Shown: positions 25,362 through 35,499 of the stretch, one piece after another | Layout: every line of letters begins with the position of its first letter | Numbering within the stretch: position 1 is the first letter of the stretch | Origin: Pseudomonas sp. FEN | Lineage (GTDB): Bacteria > Pseudomonadota > Gammaproteobacteria > Pseudomonadales > Pseudomonadaceae | Assembly (NCBI RefSeq): GCF_904067045.1 | Contig: NZ_CAJFDC010000001.1 | Span: forward strand, 248,001 to 312,000 | Direction: 5' to 3' | Length of the DNA stretch: 64,000 bases | Position numbers and translations under genes: made by a program | The notes under the pieces: generated by a model | What the model was told of the DNA's origin: nothing | The model's database searches: none | The model's input: the letters and a program-made list of their open reading frames with translations, nothing else

Positions 25362-25484
25362 CTAACAACTGCCCATCCCCAGTTGCATCAACGCCAGACC
25401 ACCCTGGCGCCACCCCCACCAGGCCAGCGCCAGTAGCAAGGCGATCACAGTCAAGGCCAGGAGCCGCGACCAGAAGGCCCTCAT
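25362..25484 (-). CDS. Small membrane peptide (40 residues) coupled to an MFS gene
   Basis: A 40-residue frame whose ATG (25484) overlaps the TGA of the MFS gene as ATGA. It begins MRAFWSRLLALTVIALLLAL, giving one strong transmembrane helix (about 8-27) with basic residues before it, and ends in a short soluble tail with a final Cys (QLGMGSC). Codon use is normal. Coupled small membrane proteins of this type recur behind MFS genes in Pseudomonas as far as I recall. Role unknown; a helper or regulator of the transporter is a fair guess. Confidence 0.6.
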   Translation of the reverse strand: MRAFWSRLLALTVIALLLALAWWGWRQGGLALMQLGMGSC

Positions 25485-26689
25485 GCCACGCCCACCTGCG
25501 TCTGCAAGCGTGCCACGGGCCGCTCACGCACCGGCCAGTTCAAGGCGGCCGCCAGCAGGCTCAGCAGGATGGAAACCTGCCAGATCAGCTCGTAGCTGCC
25601 GGTACGGTCATACACCACTCCACCCAGCCAGCCACCGAGGAAAGCCCCCAACTGGTGGAACAGGAACACGATGCCGCCGAGCATCGAAAGATTCCGCACC
25701 CCGAACAGGGTCGCCACGGTGCCATTGGTCAGGGGCACCGTCGACAGCCAGAGAAAGCCCATCGTCATGCCGAACAGGTAGGCACTGAACTGCGTGACCG
25801 GCACCCAGAGAAACACCACGATCACCACCGCCCGCGCCAGGTACAAGGCCGTCAGCAGGCGTGGCTTGGAGATCCGTCCGCCGAGCCAACCGGCGGTGTA
25901 GGTACCGAAGATATTGAACAGGCCGATCAGCGCCAGCACCGTGGTCCCGACGCTGGCGGGCAAATGCTGGTCCACCAGGTAGGCCGGCAGGTGCACACCA
26001 ATGAACACCACCTGGAAACCACAGACAAAAAAACCGAACGCCAGCAGCCAGAAGCCGGAATGGGAACAGGCCTCACGCAGTGCCTCGGACAAGCTCTGCT
26101 CGCCCGCAAGCTTGGGCAACGGTGTGTCCTTGAGCAGGCTCACCAGCGGCACGATCAGCGCCACCAACACGCCCAGCACCAGTAACGCTGTCGACCAGCC
26201 GAGCCAACCGATCAGACCCAAGGTGCCCGGCAACATGGCGAACTGACCGAAGGACCCGGCGGCACTGGCGATGCCCATGGCCATGCTGCGCTTCTCTGGT
26301 GGCACGGCGCGCCCGACCACACCGAGGATCACTGAAAACGAGGTGCCCGACAGACCGATACCGATCAGCAGGCCGGCACTCAGGGACAGGCTCAGCGCCG
26401 AGTCGGAAAGGCCCATGAACACCAGCCCGACGGTGTACAGCACGCCACCGACCATCACCACCTTGGCGGCACCGAAGCGATCGGCCAGGGCTCCGGTAAA
26501 CGGCTGGGCCAGCCCCCAGATCAGGTTCTGCAAGGCGATGGCAAAGGCAAATACCTCGCGGCCCCAGCCGAACTGTGCGCTCATGGGTGGCAAAAACAAT
26601 CCGAAACCATGCCGTACCCCCAGGGACAGCGCCAGAATCAGCGCACTCCCAAGCAGAATCCAGCCACTTGCACGCCACATCGATGTCAT
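25481..26689 (-). CDS. MFS transporter (monocarboxylate/oxalate-formate-like group)
   Basis: A 402-residue, 12-helix carrier. The N-terminal helix has LGVRHGFGLFLPPMSAQFGWGREVF and the motif-A-like loop is GALADRFGAAKV, typical of the YbfB-/OFA-like MFS group. AGGAA precedes the ATG by 8 bases. It lies 52 bp downstream of a MarR gene on the same strand; the gap contains GGTATATACC, identical in core to a site over the MarR promoter, so the MarR protein likely controls both. Substrate unknown. Confidence 0.85.
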   Translation of the reverse strand: MTSMWRASGWILLGSALILALSLGVRHGFGLFLPPMSAQFGWGREVFAFAIALQNLIWGLAQPFTGALADRFGAAKVVMVGGVLYTVGLVFMGLSDSALSLSLSAGLLIGIGLSGTSFSVILGVVGRAVPPEKRSMAMGIASAAGSFGQFAMLPGTLGLIGWLGWSTALLVLGVLVALIVPLVSLLKDTPLPKLAGEQSLSEALREACSHSGFWLLAFGFFVCGFQVVFIGVHLPAYLVDQHLPASVGTTVLALIGLFNIFGTYTAGWLGGRISKPRLLTALYLARAVVIVVFLWVPVTQFSAYLFGMTMGFLWLSTVPLTNGTVATLFGVRNLSMLGGIVFLFHQLGAFLGGWLGGVVYDRTGSYELIWQVSILLSLLAAALNWPVRERPVARLQTQVGVA

Positions 26690-26707
26690 TGTTATTCCTC
26701 ATTTACA

Positions 26708-26734
26708 GGTATATACCCGCTTTATTCGAATAAA
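26708..26734. promoter_or_regulatory. Candidate MarR operator and adjoining palindrome before the MFS gene
   Basis: Two perfect palindromes lie side by side: GGTATATACC at 26708-26717 and TTTATTCGAATAAA at 26721-26734. The first shares GTATATACCCG with the promoter of the MarR gene at 27163-27173. Both fall between the MarR stop and the MFS start. Confidence 0.55.
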
Positions 26735-26741
26735 ACGGCGA

Positions 26742-27155
26742 TTACTCGCCGTCTGCCAACTCTTCCAGCAAGGCCAGCAGCGTCGCGCGCTTTTCCTCCC
26801 CAAGACGCTCCACCAGACGCTGCTGCGAGGCTTCCCAAGCGGGCTGGGCGGCCACCAGTCGCTCAACCCCGGCGTCGGTGAGCCGGACCAGGCGATTACG
26901 CTGGTCGGCGCCTTCGGTCAGGCTTACCAGGCCATCGCCTTCCAGTACCCGCAGGTTGCGCCCCAGGGTACTGCGATCCAGGCCCATGGCTTCGGCCAGG
27001 CTGGAAATGCTCGGCTGGTCCAGGCGCTTGAGATTGCACAGCAGAGAATACTGGGCAACATTGATCCCGAAGCCGTCGAGAGCGCCGTCGTAATGCCTGC
27101 TGACGCCACGAGCGGCGCGACGCAGGCTGATGCACAAGCAGTCGGTTGATAACAT
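26742..27155 (-). CDS. MarR-family transcriptional regulator (leaderless)
   Basis: A 137-residue winged-helix protein: the recognition segment reads SISSLAEAMGLDRSTLGRNLRVLEGDGLVS and the wing DQRNRLVRLTDAG, with dimerisation helices at both ends. The ATG at 27155 has no ribosome site, but a good promoter (TTGTTT, 17 bp, TATACA) places the expected first transcribed base at that A, so the mRNA is probably leaderless. A GTG at 27179 is a less likely start because it lies upstream of the -10 box. It precedes an MFS gene that carries the same operator-like sequence. Confidence 0.85.
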   Translation of the reverse strand: MLSTDCLCISLRRAARGVSRHYDGALDGFGINVAQYSLLCNLKRLDQPSISSLAEAMGLDRSTLGRNLRVLEGDGLVSLTEGADQRNRLVRLTDAGVERLVAAQPAWEASQQRLVERLGEEKRATLLALLEELADGE

Positions 27156-27156
27156 G

Positions 27157-27190
27157 ATGTGTGTATATACCCGTAACACCTTGAAAACAA
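27157..27190 (-). promoter_or_regulatory. Promoter and operator of the marR gene
   Basis: On the minus strand -35 TTGTTT (27190-27185) and -10 TATACA (27067 is not meant; the box is 27167-27162) are 17 bp apart. GGGTATATACAC (27172-27161) overlaps the -10 box and matches the palindrome before the MFS gene, as expected for autorepression. Confidence 0.6.
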
Positions 27191-27257
27191 GTTTTGAGCA
27201 ATATTCAGTGGGATCTGGCTTGCCGGCGATAATCTTCGCCAGGTCGCCGAAGAGCCG

Positions 27258-27995
27258 TCAGACCAACGCCAATCCCACCAACACCAGCACTTCCAGCAGT
27301 TCCAGCAACGCCCCCGCCGTATCGCCGGTCGTGCCACCCAGACGGCGCATCATCAACTGTCGCAGCCAGCAGAAGCCCACCACCGCCAACCCGACCGCCC
27401 AGACGCCCTTGAGCCCGGCCAGCAGTCCACAGAACAGCGCGCTCGCCAGCAGCACATACCATCCGCCCCGACGTGGCAGGTGATCGGCCAGTGCCTGGCC
27501 CAAGCCGCCAGCACGGACATAAGGCGTGGTCAGGAACAGCCCCAGCAGCGCACTACGACCGATCAGCGGCGCAAGCAACAGTGCCAGCATCTGCCGCTGC
27601 TCGATCAAGGCGAGCAAGGCACAGAACTTCAACAGCAGCACCAGCACCAGCGTGACCACCGCAATCGGTCCGCTACGCGGGTCCTTCATGATCAGCAAGG
27701 TCCGCTCGCGGTCGCCAAAGCCACCCAGCCAGGCATCCGCGCTATCGGCCAGACCGTCCAGGTGCAGGCCGCCGCTGAGCAGCACCCAGGCCGTCAGCAA
27801 CAAAGCGCCGTGCAGCAACAGCGGCGCCCCCGCCAACACCCCGTCGAGAACATACAGCACGACGCCGAACAGCAACCCCACCAACGGATAACACAGCAAC
27901 GAGCGCCCCATTTCCCGAGGCTCCGGCATCCCCGCCAAGCGAATCGGCAAGCTGCTGAGAAACTGCAAGGCGATCCAGAACGGCAGCCGGCTCAC
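27258..27995 (-). CDS. cobS: Adenosylcobinamide-GDP ribazoletransferase (cobalamin synthase)
   Basis: A 245-residue inner-membrane protein that joins GDP-activated adenosylcobinamide with alpha-ribazole to make adenosylcobalamin, the last step of the nucleotide-loop branch. The family marks are the N-terminal PFWIALQFLSSLPI, the metal-binding GGLHLDGLADSADAWLGG and KDPRSGPIAV. The GTG start at 27995 overlaps the TGA of cobC. It is the last gene of the operon; in Pseudomonas and Rhizobiales nomenclature it is called cobV. Confidence 0.93.
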   Translation of the reverse strand: MSRLPFWIALQFLSSLPIRLAGMPEPREMGRSLLCYPLVGLLFGVVLYVLDGVLAGAPLLLHGALLLTAWVLLSGGLHLDGLADSADAWLGGFGDRERTLLIMKDPRSGPIAVVTLVLVLLLKFCALLALIEQRQMLALLLAPLIGRSALLGLFLTTPYVRAGGLGQALADHLPRRGGWYVLLASALFCGLLAGLKGVWAVGLAVVGFCWLRQLMMRRLGGTTGDTAGALLELLEVLVLVGLALV

Positions 27996-28567
27996 GCGAC
28001 CTCCCTCAACCCACCGTCGGCCCGTACCTGCAAGGAAAACAAGGCACCATGGGCCACCTCGACCTGCAGCAACTGTTCACGCGGCAAACCGCGAGCCCGG
28101 GCCAGCAGGACCTTCATCACCCCGCCATGGCTGACCAGCAGCACGCGCTGGCCGGCATAACGTTGCCGCAGACGCGATACCGCCGCCAGGACCCGCTCGG
28201 CAAACTGCTCCACCGGCTCGCCTGCAGGCGGTGTAAAGCCATAGGGATCGGACCAGAACCGGCCCAGAGCGTCGGCGTCCGTCTCCATCAACGCCGCCGC
28301 GCTCCGCCCTTCCCAGGCACCGAAATGCAACTCTCGCAGGTCGCTCTCGAGTTCGACCGGCACCCCCAGGCCCGCCCCCAGCGCTTCGGCAAACCGCGCG
28401 CAACGCTGCAAGGGCGAACTGATTACACAGTCCCACGGCCCTTGCCGTGCCACCCCGGCGCGCATCTGCTCCCAACCCGCGGGCGTCAAGGCGTCGTCCA
28501 GGCTGCCGCGCAAGCCGCCGCCCAGCTCGGTTTCGCCATGCCGCAACAGGTCCAGGCACAAGGTCAT
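27992..28567 (-). CDS. cobC: Alpha-ribazole-5'-phosphate phosphatase (histidine phosphatase family)
   Basis: A 191-residue enzyme of the phosphoglycerate-mutase-like superfamily. The phosphohistidine motif is LLRHGETE at residues about 7-14 and the second catalytic His is in VSHGGVM. It removes the phosphate from alpha-ribazole phosphate (or from adenosylcobalamin phosphate). Start ATG 28567 overlaps the cobT stop by 4 bp and is preferred over upstream starts in a frame overlapping cobT. Confidence 0.9.
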   Translation of the reverse strand: MTLCLDLLRHGETELGGGLRGSLDDALTPAGWEQMRAGVARQGPWDCVISSPLQRCARFAEALGAGLGVPVELESDLRELHFGAWEGRSAAALMETDADALGRFWSDPYGFTPPAGEPVEQFAERVLAAVSRLRQRYAGQRVLLVSHGGVMKVLLARARGLPREQLLQVEVAHGALFSLQVRADGGLREVA

Positions 28568-29619
28568 GCCGGACGATCCGCCACGGCCGCCTCGGCAAAG
28601 GTCGCCATCTGCCCGTGCAGGTCGCAGGCCAGGCGCACCAGCGGTACCGCCAACGCCGCGCCGCTGCCCTCGCCCAGGCGCAGGCCCAGATCGAGCAAAG
28701 GTTCGGCCAACAGACTCTCCAGAATGTGCCGATGGCCGCGCTCGGCGCCACGGTGAGCGAAGATCAGCCACTGCCGGCACTCGGGATTCAGGCGCACCGC
28801 GAGCATCGCCGCGACGGTGCAGATAAAACCGTCGACCAACGCCGCCACACCTTCCTGGGCACAGGCCAGATAGGCCCCGGCCAGCGCCGCGATCTCGAAA
28901 CCACCGAGGCGGAACAAGGCCTGCAACGGATCATCGGTGTGTCCGGCATGCAGCGCCAGCGCCCGCTCGATGACCCGCGCCTTGTGGCTGACACCGGCCG
29001 GGTCGAGCCCGGTGCCGGGGCCTGCCAACAGCGCCGCCGGGCATTTCAACAGGGCACAAGCCACCGCGCTGGCCGAGGCCGTGTTGCCGATGCCCATTTC
29101 GCCGCCGATAAACAACTCAGTGCCCGCCGTCACCGCGCGCCGCACGCTGTCACGCCCGGCTTCCAGCGCCAACCGGCCCTGGGCTTCGCTCATCGCCGGC
29201 CCCTGGGCAAAGTTCGCGGTGCCAGCAGCGATCTGCAGATGACGCACACCCGGCAGGTTGAGCATCGGCGTAACGGTACCGAGGTCGTTGACATCCAGGC
29301 GCGCGCCCAACTGCCGGGCCAGCACGCTGATCGCCGCGCCACCGCCGACGAAATTGGCGAGCATCTGCCCGGTCACTTCCTGCGGGTAGGCCGATACCCC
29401 TTCAGCCACCACGCCATGGTCGCCGGCAAAAATCGCGATCCACAGCGTATCGACCCGCGGTTTGAGCCGCCCTTGCAAACCCGCCAGTTGCACCGCGACC
29501 TGCTCCAACTGGCCCAGGGACCCGGTTGGTTTGGTCAGTTGCTGCTGACGCTGGAACGCCGCATCTTGCGCCTGCGCATCAATCGCCTTGCACGGATTCA
29601 GCCACCACGATTCACTCAT
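28564..29619 (-). CDS. cobT: Nicotinate-nucleotide:dimethylbenzimidazole phosphoribosyltransferase
   Basis: A 351-residue enzyme that transfers phosphoribose from NaMN to dimethylbenzimidazole, giving alpha-ribazole phosphate. Typical blocks are [41 protein letters not shown] and the catalytic-Glu block GEGSGAAL. The ATG at 29619 overlaps the cobU stop by 4 bp. Its lower ligand, dimethylbenzimidazole, is made by the BluB of the same operon. Called cobU in Pseudomonas naming. Confidence 0.94.
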   Translation of the reverse strand: MSESWWLNPCKAIDAQAQDAAFQRQQQLTKPTGSLGQLEQVAVQLAGLQGRLKPRVDTLWIAIFAGDHGVVAEGVSAYPQEVTGQMLANFVGGGAAISVLARQLGARLDVNDLGTVTPMLNLPGVRHLQIAAGTANFAQGPAMSEAQGRLALEAGRDSVRRAVTAGTELFIGGEMGIGNTASASAVACALLKCPAALLAGPGTGLDPAGVSHKARVIERALALHAGHTDDPLQALFRLGGFEIAALAGAYLACAQEGVAALVDGFICTVAAMLAVRLNPECRQWLIFAHRGAERGHRHILESLLAEPLLDLGLRLGEGSGAALAVPLVRLACDLHGQMATFAEAAVADRPA

Positions 29620-30137
29620 AACGCAGTTCCTTTCAAAGTCAGGGGCAAACCGGCGACCGTCAGCACCACACGCTGACAACGCTCGGCCAGAGTTTGATGC
29701 AGCCAACCGGCTTCATCGACATAACGGCGAGTCAACTCGCCCAGCGGCACGATACCCAGACCGGTCTCGTTGCTGACAAAAATGATCTCTCCCGGCAACT
29801 GCGCCAGGCTTTGCAACAGGGCTTCGCGCTCGACCTTCAGGCGCTCGGCGTCGTCCAGCATCAGCAGGTTGGTCAACCACAGGGTCAGGCAATCCACCAG
29901 CAGACAGGCGTCGGGGGCCGCGTTCTCGCGCAGCACCCGGGCCAGTTCCAGCGGCTCTTCGATCAAATGCCACTGGGCCGGACGCCGTTGACGATGCAGG
30001 GCAATCCGCTCATTCAACTCGCCGTCCAGCGGCTGGCTGGTGGCAATATAAGTCACCCGCAGCGCGCTTTCGGCCGCCAGGCGTTCGGCCAGGCGACTTT
30101 TGCCGGAGCGGGCCCCACCGAGGATCAGTTGCAACAT
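29616..30137 (-). CDS. cobU: Adenosylcobinamide kinase/guanylyltransferase
   Basis: A 173-residue bifunctional enzyme that phosphorylates adenosylcobinamide and then attaches GMP. The P-loop GGARSGKS starts at residue 7; [10 protein letters not shown] and the [11 protein letters not shown] block are family signatures, and a His in IALHRQRRP is the site of guanylylation in homologues. 15 bp separate it from cobQ upstream; it overlaps cobT downstream. Also called cobP. Confidence 0.94.
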   Translation of the reverse strand: MLQLILGGARSGKSRLAERLAAESALRVTYIATSQPLDGELNERIALHRQRRPAQWHLIEEPLELARVLRENAAPDACLLVDCLTLWLTNLLMLDDAERLKVEREALLQSLAQLPGEIIFVSNETGLGIVPLGELTRRYVDEAGWLHQTLAERCQRVVLTVAGLPLTLKGTAL

Positions 30138-30152
30138 GCTAGGCCGATGTCC

Positions 30153-31607
30153 TTATTCAAGACCGCAGAGCTGACGCAGGCGGTCGGTATCCAGATGATT
30201 TTCCACCAGGTCGGCCAGGCGCTCGATATCGCGCTCGCGCAGGGCGTGATAATCGACCTCCCGCACCTGCGCCAAGCCAGCCCAGCGCAGCAGCGCGGCG
30301 CAGGCCCGAGGCGACTCGAACAAGCCGTGCAGGTAAGTCCCGAGCACCTGTCCGTCGGCGCTTCGAGCACCGTCGCAACGGCCGTCGTCCAGGTACACCG
30401 CGGGCTGTTCCAGCGCCGCGCCGACGGTCACCCCGGCATGGATTTCATAACCACTGACCGCGGCGTCTTCCAGCACCAGGCGACCGCGTACATTGCGCAA
30501 TTGTTTCTCCTGCTCAAGCGCGGTGCTCAGGGCCAGCAAGCCGAACCCCGCACTTGTGCCCGGTGTCCCTTCCAGCCCCAGGGGGTCATGCACCTGCTCA
30601 CCGAGCATCTGCAGGCCGCCGCAGATCCCCAGCACCTTGCCGCCATAGCGCAAGTGACGCTGGATGGCCGTGTCCCAGCCCTGCTCGCGCAGGTAGGCCA
30701 GGTCGCCGCGCACGCTCTTGGAGCCGGGCAGGATGATCAGGTCCGCGGCCGGAATCGCCTGGCCAGGACCGATGAACCGCAGGTCTACCTGCGGATGCAG
30801 GCGCAAGGGATCGAAATCGGTATGGTTGCTGATGCGTGGCAGTACCGGCACCACCACGTTCAACACCTGGTCGGCCTTGTCGACCTGGCGTTGATCGAGG
30901 CCGTCCTCGGCTTCCAGATGCAGGTCCGACACATAGGGCAACACGCCGATCACCGGCTTGCCGGTACGCTGTTCCAGCCAGTCCAGCCCGGACCGCAACA
31001 GCGCGAGATCACCGCGAAAACGGTTGATGATGAAGCCCTTGATCCGCGCCTGCTCGCTGGGCGACAGCAGCTCCAGGGTGCCCACCAGATGGGCGAAAAC
31101 CCCGCCGCGATTGATATCGGCAATCAACAGCACCGGGCAGTCCACTGCCTCGGCGAAGCCCATGTTGGCGATATCGCCAGCGCGCAGATTGATCTCCGCC
31201 GGCGACCCCGCGCCTTCGACCATCACCACGGGATACGCGGCGCTCAGACGTTGGTGCGAAGCCAGCACCGCCTGCATGGCGATGGCCTTGTAGTCGTGAT
31301 AGGCCACGGCGTTCATGCTGGTCACGGCGCGACCGTGGATGATCACCTGGGCGCCGGTGTCGCTATTGGGCTTGAGCAACACCGGGTTCATGTCGGTGTG
31401 GGGCAGCAGGCCCGCCGCCTGGGCCTGGACCGCCTGGGCCCGGCCGATCTCGCCACCGTCGGCGGTCACCGCGCTGTTGAGCGCCATGTTCTGCGGCTTG
31501 AACGGCACCACGCGCACGCCCTGGCGGCTAAGCCAGCGACACAGAGCGGTCACCAGCGTGCTCTTGCCGGCATCGGAGGTGGTGCCTTGGACCATCAGGG
31601 TGCTCAT
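30153..31607 (-). CDS. cobQ: Cobyric acid synthase
   Basis: A 484-residue glutamine-dependent amidase that amidates carboxylates b, d, e and g of adenosylcobyrinate diamide. An N-terminal dethiobiotin-synthetase-like ATPase domain starts [12 protein letters not shown], and a C-terminal class-I-like glutaminase domain carries the nucleophile in [10 protein letters not shown] and a catalytic His in YEIHAG. The ATG at 31607 overlaps the upstream cobD stop by 4 bp. Confidence 0.95.
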   Translation of the reverse strand: MSTLMVQGTTSDAGKSTLVTALCRWLSRQGVRVVPFKPQNMALNSAVTADGGEIGRAQAVQAQAAGLLPHTDMNPVLLKPNSDTGAQVIIHGRAVTSMNAVAYHDYKAIAMQAVLASHQRLSAAYPVVMVEGAGSPAEINLRAGDIANMGFAEAVDCPVLLIADINRGGVFAHLVGTLELLSPSEQARIKGFIINRFRGDLALLRSGLDWLEQRTGKPVIGVLPYVSDLHLEAEDGLDQRQVDKADQVLNVVVPVLPRISNHTDFDPLRLHPQVDLRFIGPGQAIPAADLIILPGSKSVRGDLAYLREQGWDTAIQRHLRYGGKVLGICGGLQMLGEQVHDPLGLEGTPGTSAGFGLLALSTALEQEKQLRNVRGRLVLEDAAVSGYEIHAGVTVGAALEQPAVYLDDGRCDGARSADGQVLGTYLHGLFESPRACAALLRWAGLAQVREVDYHALRERDIERLADLVENHLDTDRLRQLCGLE

Positions 31608-32596
31608 GACTGTTCCTCGGCAAAGGCGCGCAATGCCTGCTCCAGGCGCAACCAATCGGTGTCATTGGCGGGCAGACCGAAACGCAGGCTGCTGTTCTGG
31701 GCGAACAGCCGCAGCAGAATGCCCCGGCGTGCCATGAACTCATACAACCGCTCGGCCCGCGAAGTCATCAGCCACTGAAACAGCGCGCAACCCCCCTGGG
31801 GCGCCAGGTCGAAACGCGTCAACAACTCCACCAGGCGCTGGCTGGCCTGTTCGCTGCGCACACGCTGGCGCTCGTGCCCGGCGGTATCGCCGAGGCACAC
31901 TTGCCCCACTACCCGCGTCGGCCCGCTGACCGCCCACGGCCCGACCTGTTCAGCGAGCAATTTGAGCAACTTGCCTTCCGCCAGGACAAACCCCAGGCGC
32001 GCACCGGCCAGGCCGAAGAACTTGCCGAACGAACGCAGGACAATCAGGCCGACCTTGTGACTGTGGGCCGCCAGGCTGCGCTGCGGCGTGTTGTCCATGA
32101 AGGCTTCGTCCACCACCAGCCAACCACCGCGCTGGGCCAGTCGAGCATGCCACTGCAGCAACTGCTCCGGGGTCAGGCTCAGGCCCGTGGGATTGTTCGG
32201 GTTGACCACCACCAACACGTCGAGGCTGTCGAGAAAAAACTCGACCTCGTGCTCCAGCACTTCACGCACGATATAACCATTGCGCCGCCAGGCCTCGGCA
32301 TGTTCGGCGTAACACGGGGAAAGCACACCGACCTTGCCCGAACGGCGCAGGCGCGGCAGCAACTGGATCGCCGCCTGGGAGCCGGGTACCGGCAACACCC
32401 GAGGCGCGCCGTAATAGGTACAGGCGGCCCGCTCCAGGCCGTCATCGGTTTCCGGCAGGCGTGCCCAGGCACGCTCGGGGATCGGCGGGATCGGCCAGGG
32501 CCAGGGCGCCAGGCCACTGGACAGATCCAGCCAATCGGCCTCGGCAATCCCATAGTGTTCCACCGCCTTGCGCAAGCGTCCGCCGTGCTCAAGCAT
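31604..32596 (-). CDS. cobD: L-threonine-O-3-phosphate decarboxylase (PLP enzyme)
   Basis: A 330-residue fold-type I PLP enzyme that makes (R)-1-amino-2-propanol phosphate for the corrin side chain. NPNNPTG and the PLP-lysine block [15 protein letters not shown] are clear. The ATG at 32596 overlaps the 3' end of cbiB by 8 bp. In Pseudomonas aeruginosa this gene is named cobC, which should not be confused with the phosphatase further down. Confidence 0.9.
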   Translation of the reverse strand: MLEHGGRLRKAVEHYGIAEADWLDLSSGLAPWPWPIPPIPERAWARLPETDDGLERAACTYYGAPRVLPVPGSQAAIQLLPRLRRSGKVGVLSPCYAEHAEAWRRNGYIVREVLEHEVEFFLDSLDVLVVVNPNNPTGLSLTPEQLLQWHARLAQRGGWLVVDEAFMDNTPQRSLAAHSHKVGLIVLRSFGKFFGLAGARLGFVLAEGKLLKLLAEQVGPWAVSGPTRVVGQVCLGDTAGHERQRVRSEQASQRLVELLTRFDLAPQGGCALFQWLMTSRAERLYEFMARRGILLRLFAQNSSLRFGLPANDTDWLRLEQALRAFAEEQS

Positions 32597-33497
32597 AGAT
32601 CTCAGCTCCCAGACAGAGAATCAGCAACCACAACCACACACCCCGTTGTACCAACTGCCAGCCACGGTCGATGGAGTCGGCGCTGGCCGGCTCCCCCTCG
32701 CCCAGTTGCGGACGCAGATGCAATTCACCGTGATAAATCGCCGCGCCCCCCAACTCGACCCCCAGTGCCCCGGCGCCGGCCGCCATCACCGGCCCGGCAT
32801 TCGGGCTGTCCCAGGCCGGTCCCTGGCGGCGCCAGCACTGCAACGCCAACCCGGTCTTGCCGAGCAGGGCGTAGGTCAGGGCTACCAACCGTGCAGGAAT
32901 ATAGTTCAAGACATCGTCGATCCGCGCCGCCGCCCAGCCAAAACGCTCGAAACGCTCGTTGCGATAACCCCACATGGCGTCCAGGGTATTGCTCAGGCGA
33001 TACAGCACCACGCCGGGCGCCCCGGCGACCACAAACCAGAACAGCGCGGCGAACACCGCATCGCTGCCGTTTTCCAGGACCGACTCGGTGGCCGCGCGGG
33101 CCACTTCGGTGTGATCGAGCTCCGTGGTCTGGCGACTGACCAGGTAGCTCACGCGCTGACGCGCGCGCGCCAGGTCATCGCTGCGCAACGCCTGGGCCAC
33201 GGGGATCACGTGCTCGCCGAGACTGCGCAAGCCGAGGGCACAGTAGAGCGCGAGGATGTCGACGCTCCAGCCGACATAGGGCGCCCACGACAAGGCCGTG
33301 GCCAGGAGCGTCAGCGGCAGCACCGCCAACACCCAGGCGGTGACCCCATGACTGCGCCAGCCTCGTCCGCCGGCGTTGAAACGTTGCTCGATACGCTCCG
33401 CCAGACGGCCGAACGCCACCAGCGGATGCCAGCGTTTAGGTTCACCCAGCAGCGCATCCAGCGCTACCCCGGCGACACTCAACAACGCCACACTCAT
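32589..33497 (-). CDS. cbiB: Adenosylcobinamide-phosphate synthase (CbiB)
   Basis: A 302-residue membrane protein with about four to five helices that attaches aminopropanol (or its phosphate) to adenosylcobyric acid. Conserved blocks are [50 protein letters not shown] and WDSPNAG. The ATG at 33497 overlaps the bluB stop by 4 bp and agrees with the family start ([13 protein letters not shown]). Named cobD in Pseudomonas. Confidence 0.94.
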   Translation of the reverse strand: MSVALLSVAGVALDALLGEPKRWHPLVAFGRLAERIEQRFNAGGRGWRSHGVTAWVLAVLPLTLLATALSWAPYVGWSVDILALYCALGLRSLGEHVIPVAQALRSDDLARARQRVSYLVSRQTTELDHTEVARAATESVLENGSDAVFAALFWFVVAGAPGVVLYRLSNTLDAMWGYRNERFERFGWAAARIDDVLNYIPARLVALTYALLGKTGLALQCWRRQGPAWDSPNAGPVMAAGAGALGVELGGAAIYHGELHLRPQLGEGEPASADSIDRGWQLVQRGVWLWLLILCLGAEIYA

Positions 33498-34144
33498 TGA
33501 CTCACTCCCCAATAATTCTCATACAACAGTTCACTCAAGGGGCGCGGTTGCGCCCAACCTTCCAGCACCAGCATCGGTGCCGGATAGAACGCCTCGACCG
33601 GTCCCAGGCAGAGCACCGCCAACGGCTTGGCCCCCGCCGGCAGACCCAGCAGTTGCGCCAGGGCCCGCGGCTCGAACAGCGAGACCCAGCCCATGCCCAG
33701 GCCTTCGGCGCGGGCGGCCAGCCAGAGATTCTGGATGGCGCAGGACAAGGAGGCCATATCCATTTCCGGCAAGGTGCGACGGCCGAAGATATGACGCTCA
33801 CGATCATCCATCAGCGCGGCAACCAGGACCTCGGCACAGTCGTTGATCCCTTCGACTTTCAATTTCATGAATTCATCGGAACGCTCGCCCAGGGCCTCGG
33901 CGGTGCGTACCCGTTCTACTTCCACCAACTGCTGGATCTGGCCGCGCAAGCCGCGGTCGCTGATGCGAATAAACCGCCAGGGCTGCATCAGCCCGACGCT
34001 GGGTGCCTGGTGCGCCGCTTCGAGCAGGCGCGAGAGCAACTCGGGCGCTACGCCGCCACCGATAAAATGGCGCATATCGCGGCGCTCGCCGATGACACGG
34101 TAGACCGCCGCGCGTTCTTCAGGGCTAAAAGCGTTGTTGGTCAT
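33494..34144 (-). CDS. bluB: 5,6-dimethylbenzimidazole synthase BluB
   Basis: A 216-residue flavin-destructase of the nitroreductase fold that converts FMNH2 and O2 into dimethylbenzimidazole, the lower ligand of B12. [10 protein letters not shown] at the N-terminus, [13 protein letters not shown] and [10 protein letters not shown] are the family blocks. It marks the pathway as aerobic. Overlaps cobB upstream and cbiB downstream by 4 bp each. Confidence 0.94.
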   Translation of the reverse strand: MTNNAFSPEERAAVYRVIGERRDMRHFIGGGVAPELLSRLLEAAHQAPSVGLMQPWRFIRISDRGLRGQIQQLVEVERVRTAEALGERSDEFMKLKVEGINDCAEVLVAALMDDRERHIFGRRTLPEMDMASLSCAIQNLWLAARAEGLGMGWVSLFEPRALAQLLGLPAGAKPLAVLCLGPVEAFYPAPMLVLEGWAQPRPLSELLYENYWGVSQ

Positions 34145-35499
34145 GGCCTCCGCGCGGTTGAATCCGCGCGCTCCGAGAGTGCGCCGGCCTTGGCAAGGTG
34201 AATATCAGGCGCCAGCAGCGCGGCAATCGCCCGCGGGTTGGACGGAAAATAGAAGTGCACATAAGAGGCGGTCATCCGCCCCTGGCGATACACCGCCTCG
34301 GCACCGCGCCCGCCATTGGGGCTCAGGCCCCGAGCAATCGGCTCGAGCACCGTGGTGGTCAGCGAATGGTGATAGGTGTGACCGCGCAACAGCCCTTCCG
34401 GCAAGGTCACCGCCTGCAGGGCCAGGGCCGCCAGGCGCTTCTGCATCACCGCCTCTCCCGCCAGCAGGCCCAGTAACTCGGCGCGTTGCCCGTCGACATC
34501 GGTCAGCGCCTCGAGCAGATAAAGCATTCCGCCGCATTCGGCGAGCAAGGGTTTGCCGGCCTGATGGTGGGCGCGAATCGCGGTCAGCATCGGGGTATTG
34601 CGCGCCAGGGCCAAGTGATGCAGCTCGGGATAACCGCCGGGCAGGTAAAGACTGTCCGCCTCGGGCAAGACCTGATCGTGGATCGGCGAGAAGAAGCGTA
34701 ATTCGGCGCCCATGGCCCGCAGCAGGTCCAGGTTGGCGCCATAGATGAAGGCAAAGGCCTCGTCATGGGCGACAGCAATCCGCACGCCGGCCAGCAGCGG
34801 TTCGACGACTGGCGGTTCGGGCGCGGCAAACGCCACCGGCGGTGGCAATGCCACCTCGCAACTGCCGGCCAGCGCCTCGGCGGCCGCGTCCAGGCGCTTG
34901 TCCAGGTCATTCAATTCACTGGCCTGTACCAGGCCAAGATGGCGGCTCGGCAACTCGATCCCGGTTTCCCGGGAGAGCGCGCCGTACCAGCGCAAGCCTT
35001 CGGTCAGGCTACCTTCGAGCAACTGCGCGTGACGCAGGGTGCCGACGCGGTTGGCCAGCACCCCGGCGAACGGCAGGTCCGGTTGGTAACGCGCCAGTCC
35101 CAGGGCCAGGGCGCCGAACGTCTGGGCCATGGCGGTACCGTCGATGACCCCGAGCACCGGCACACCGAAATGCCGGGCCAGATCGGCACTCGATGGCGTG
35201 CCGTCAAACAGTCCCATGACCCCTTCGATCAGGATCAGGTCGGCCTCGCCCGCCGCTTCCCAGAGCAGCCGGCGACTATCCTCGGCGCCGACCATCCACA
35301 AATCCAGCTGATAGACCGGCGCACCGCTGGCACGCTCATGGATCATCGGGTCGAGAAAATCCGGGCCGCACTTGAAGACCCGAACCTTGCGCCCCTGATT
35401 GCGGTGCAGGCGCGCCAGGGCCGCCGTCACCGTGGTCTTGCCCTGGCCGGAAGCCGGCGCGGCGATCAGCACCGCCGGGCAATGCCGGGTTTGCTTCAT
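34141..35499 (-). CDS. cobB: (Hydrogeno)cobyrinic acid a,c-diamide synthase
   Basis: A 452-residue glutamine amidotransferase, CbiA/CobB family. The ATPase domain has APASGQGKTT, FKCGPDFLDPMIH and EGVMGLFDG; the glutaminase domain has the nucleophile in AECGGMLYL. It amidates carboxylates a and c. ATG 35499 overlaps the cobO stop by 4 bp. The C-terminal tail beyond residue 440 is poorly conserved. Confidence 0.93.
   Translation of the reverse strand: MKQTRHCPAVLIAAPASGQGKTTVTAALARLHRNQGRKVRVFKCGPDFLDPMIHERASGAPVYQLDLWMVGAEDSRRLLWEAAGEADLILIEGVMGLFDGTPSSADLARHFGVPVLGVIDGTAMAQTFGALALGLARYQPDLPFAGVLANRVGTLRHAQLLEGSLTEGLRWYGALSRETGIELPSRHLGLVQASELNDLDKRLDAAAEALAGSCEVALPPPVAFAAPEPPVVEPLLAGVRIAVAHDEAFAFIYGANLDLLRAMGAELRFFSPIHDQVLPEADSLYLPGGYPELHHLALARNTPMLTAIRAHHQAGKPLLAECGGMLYLLEALTDVDGQRAELLGLLAGEAVMQKRLAALALQAVTLPEGLLRGHTYHHSLTTTVLEPIARGLSPNGGRGAEAVYRQGRMTASYVHFYFPSNPRAIAALLAPDIHLAKAGALSERADSTARRP

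Noticed and set aside
29694-31778. Plus-strand open frame of 694 codons
   Set aside because: Antisense to cobU and cobQ, whose motifs are complete; the composition is typical of a complementary-frame shadow.
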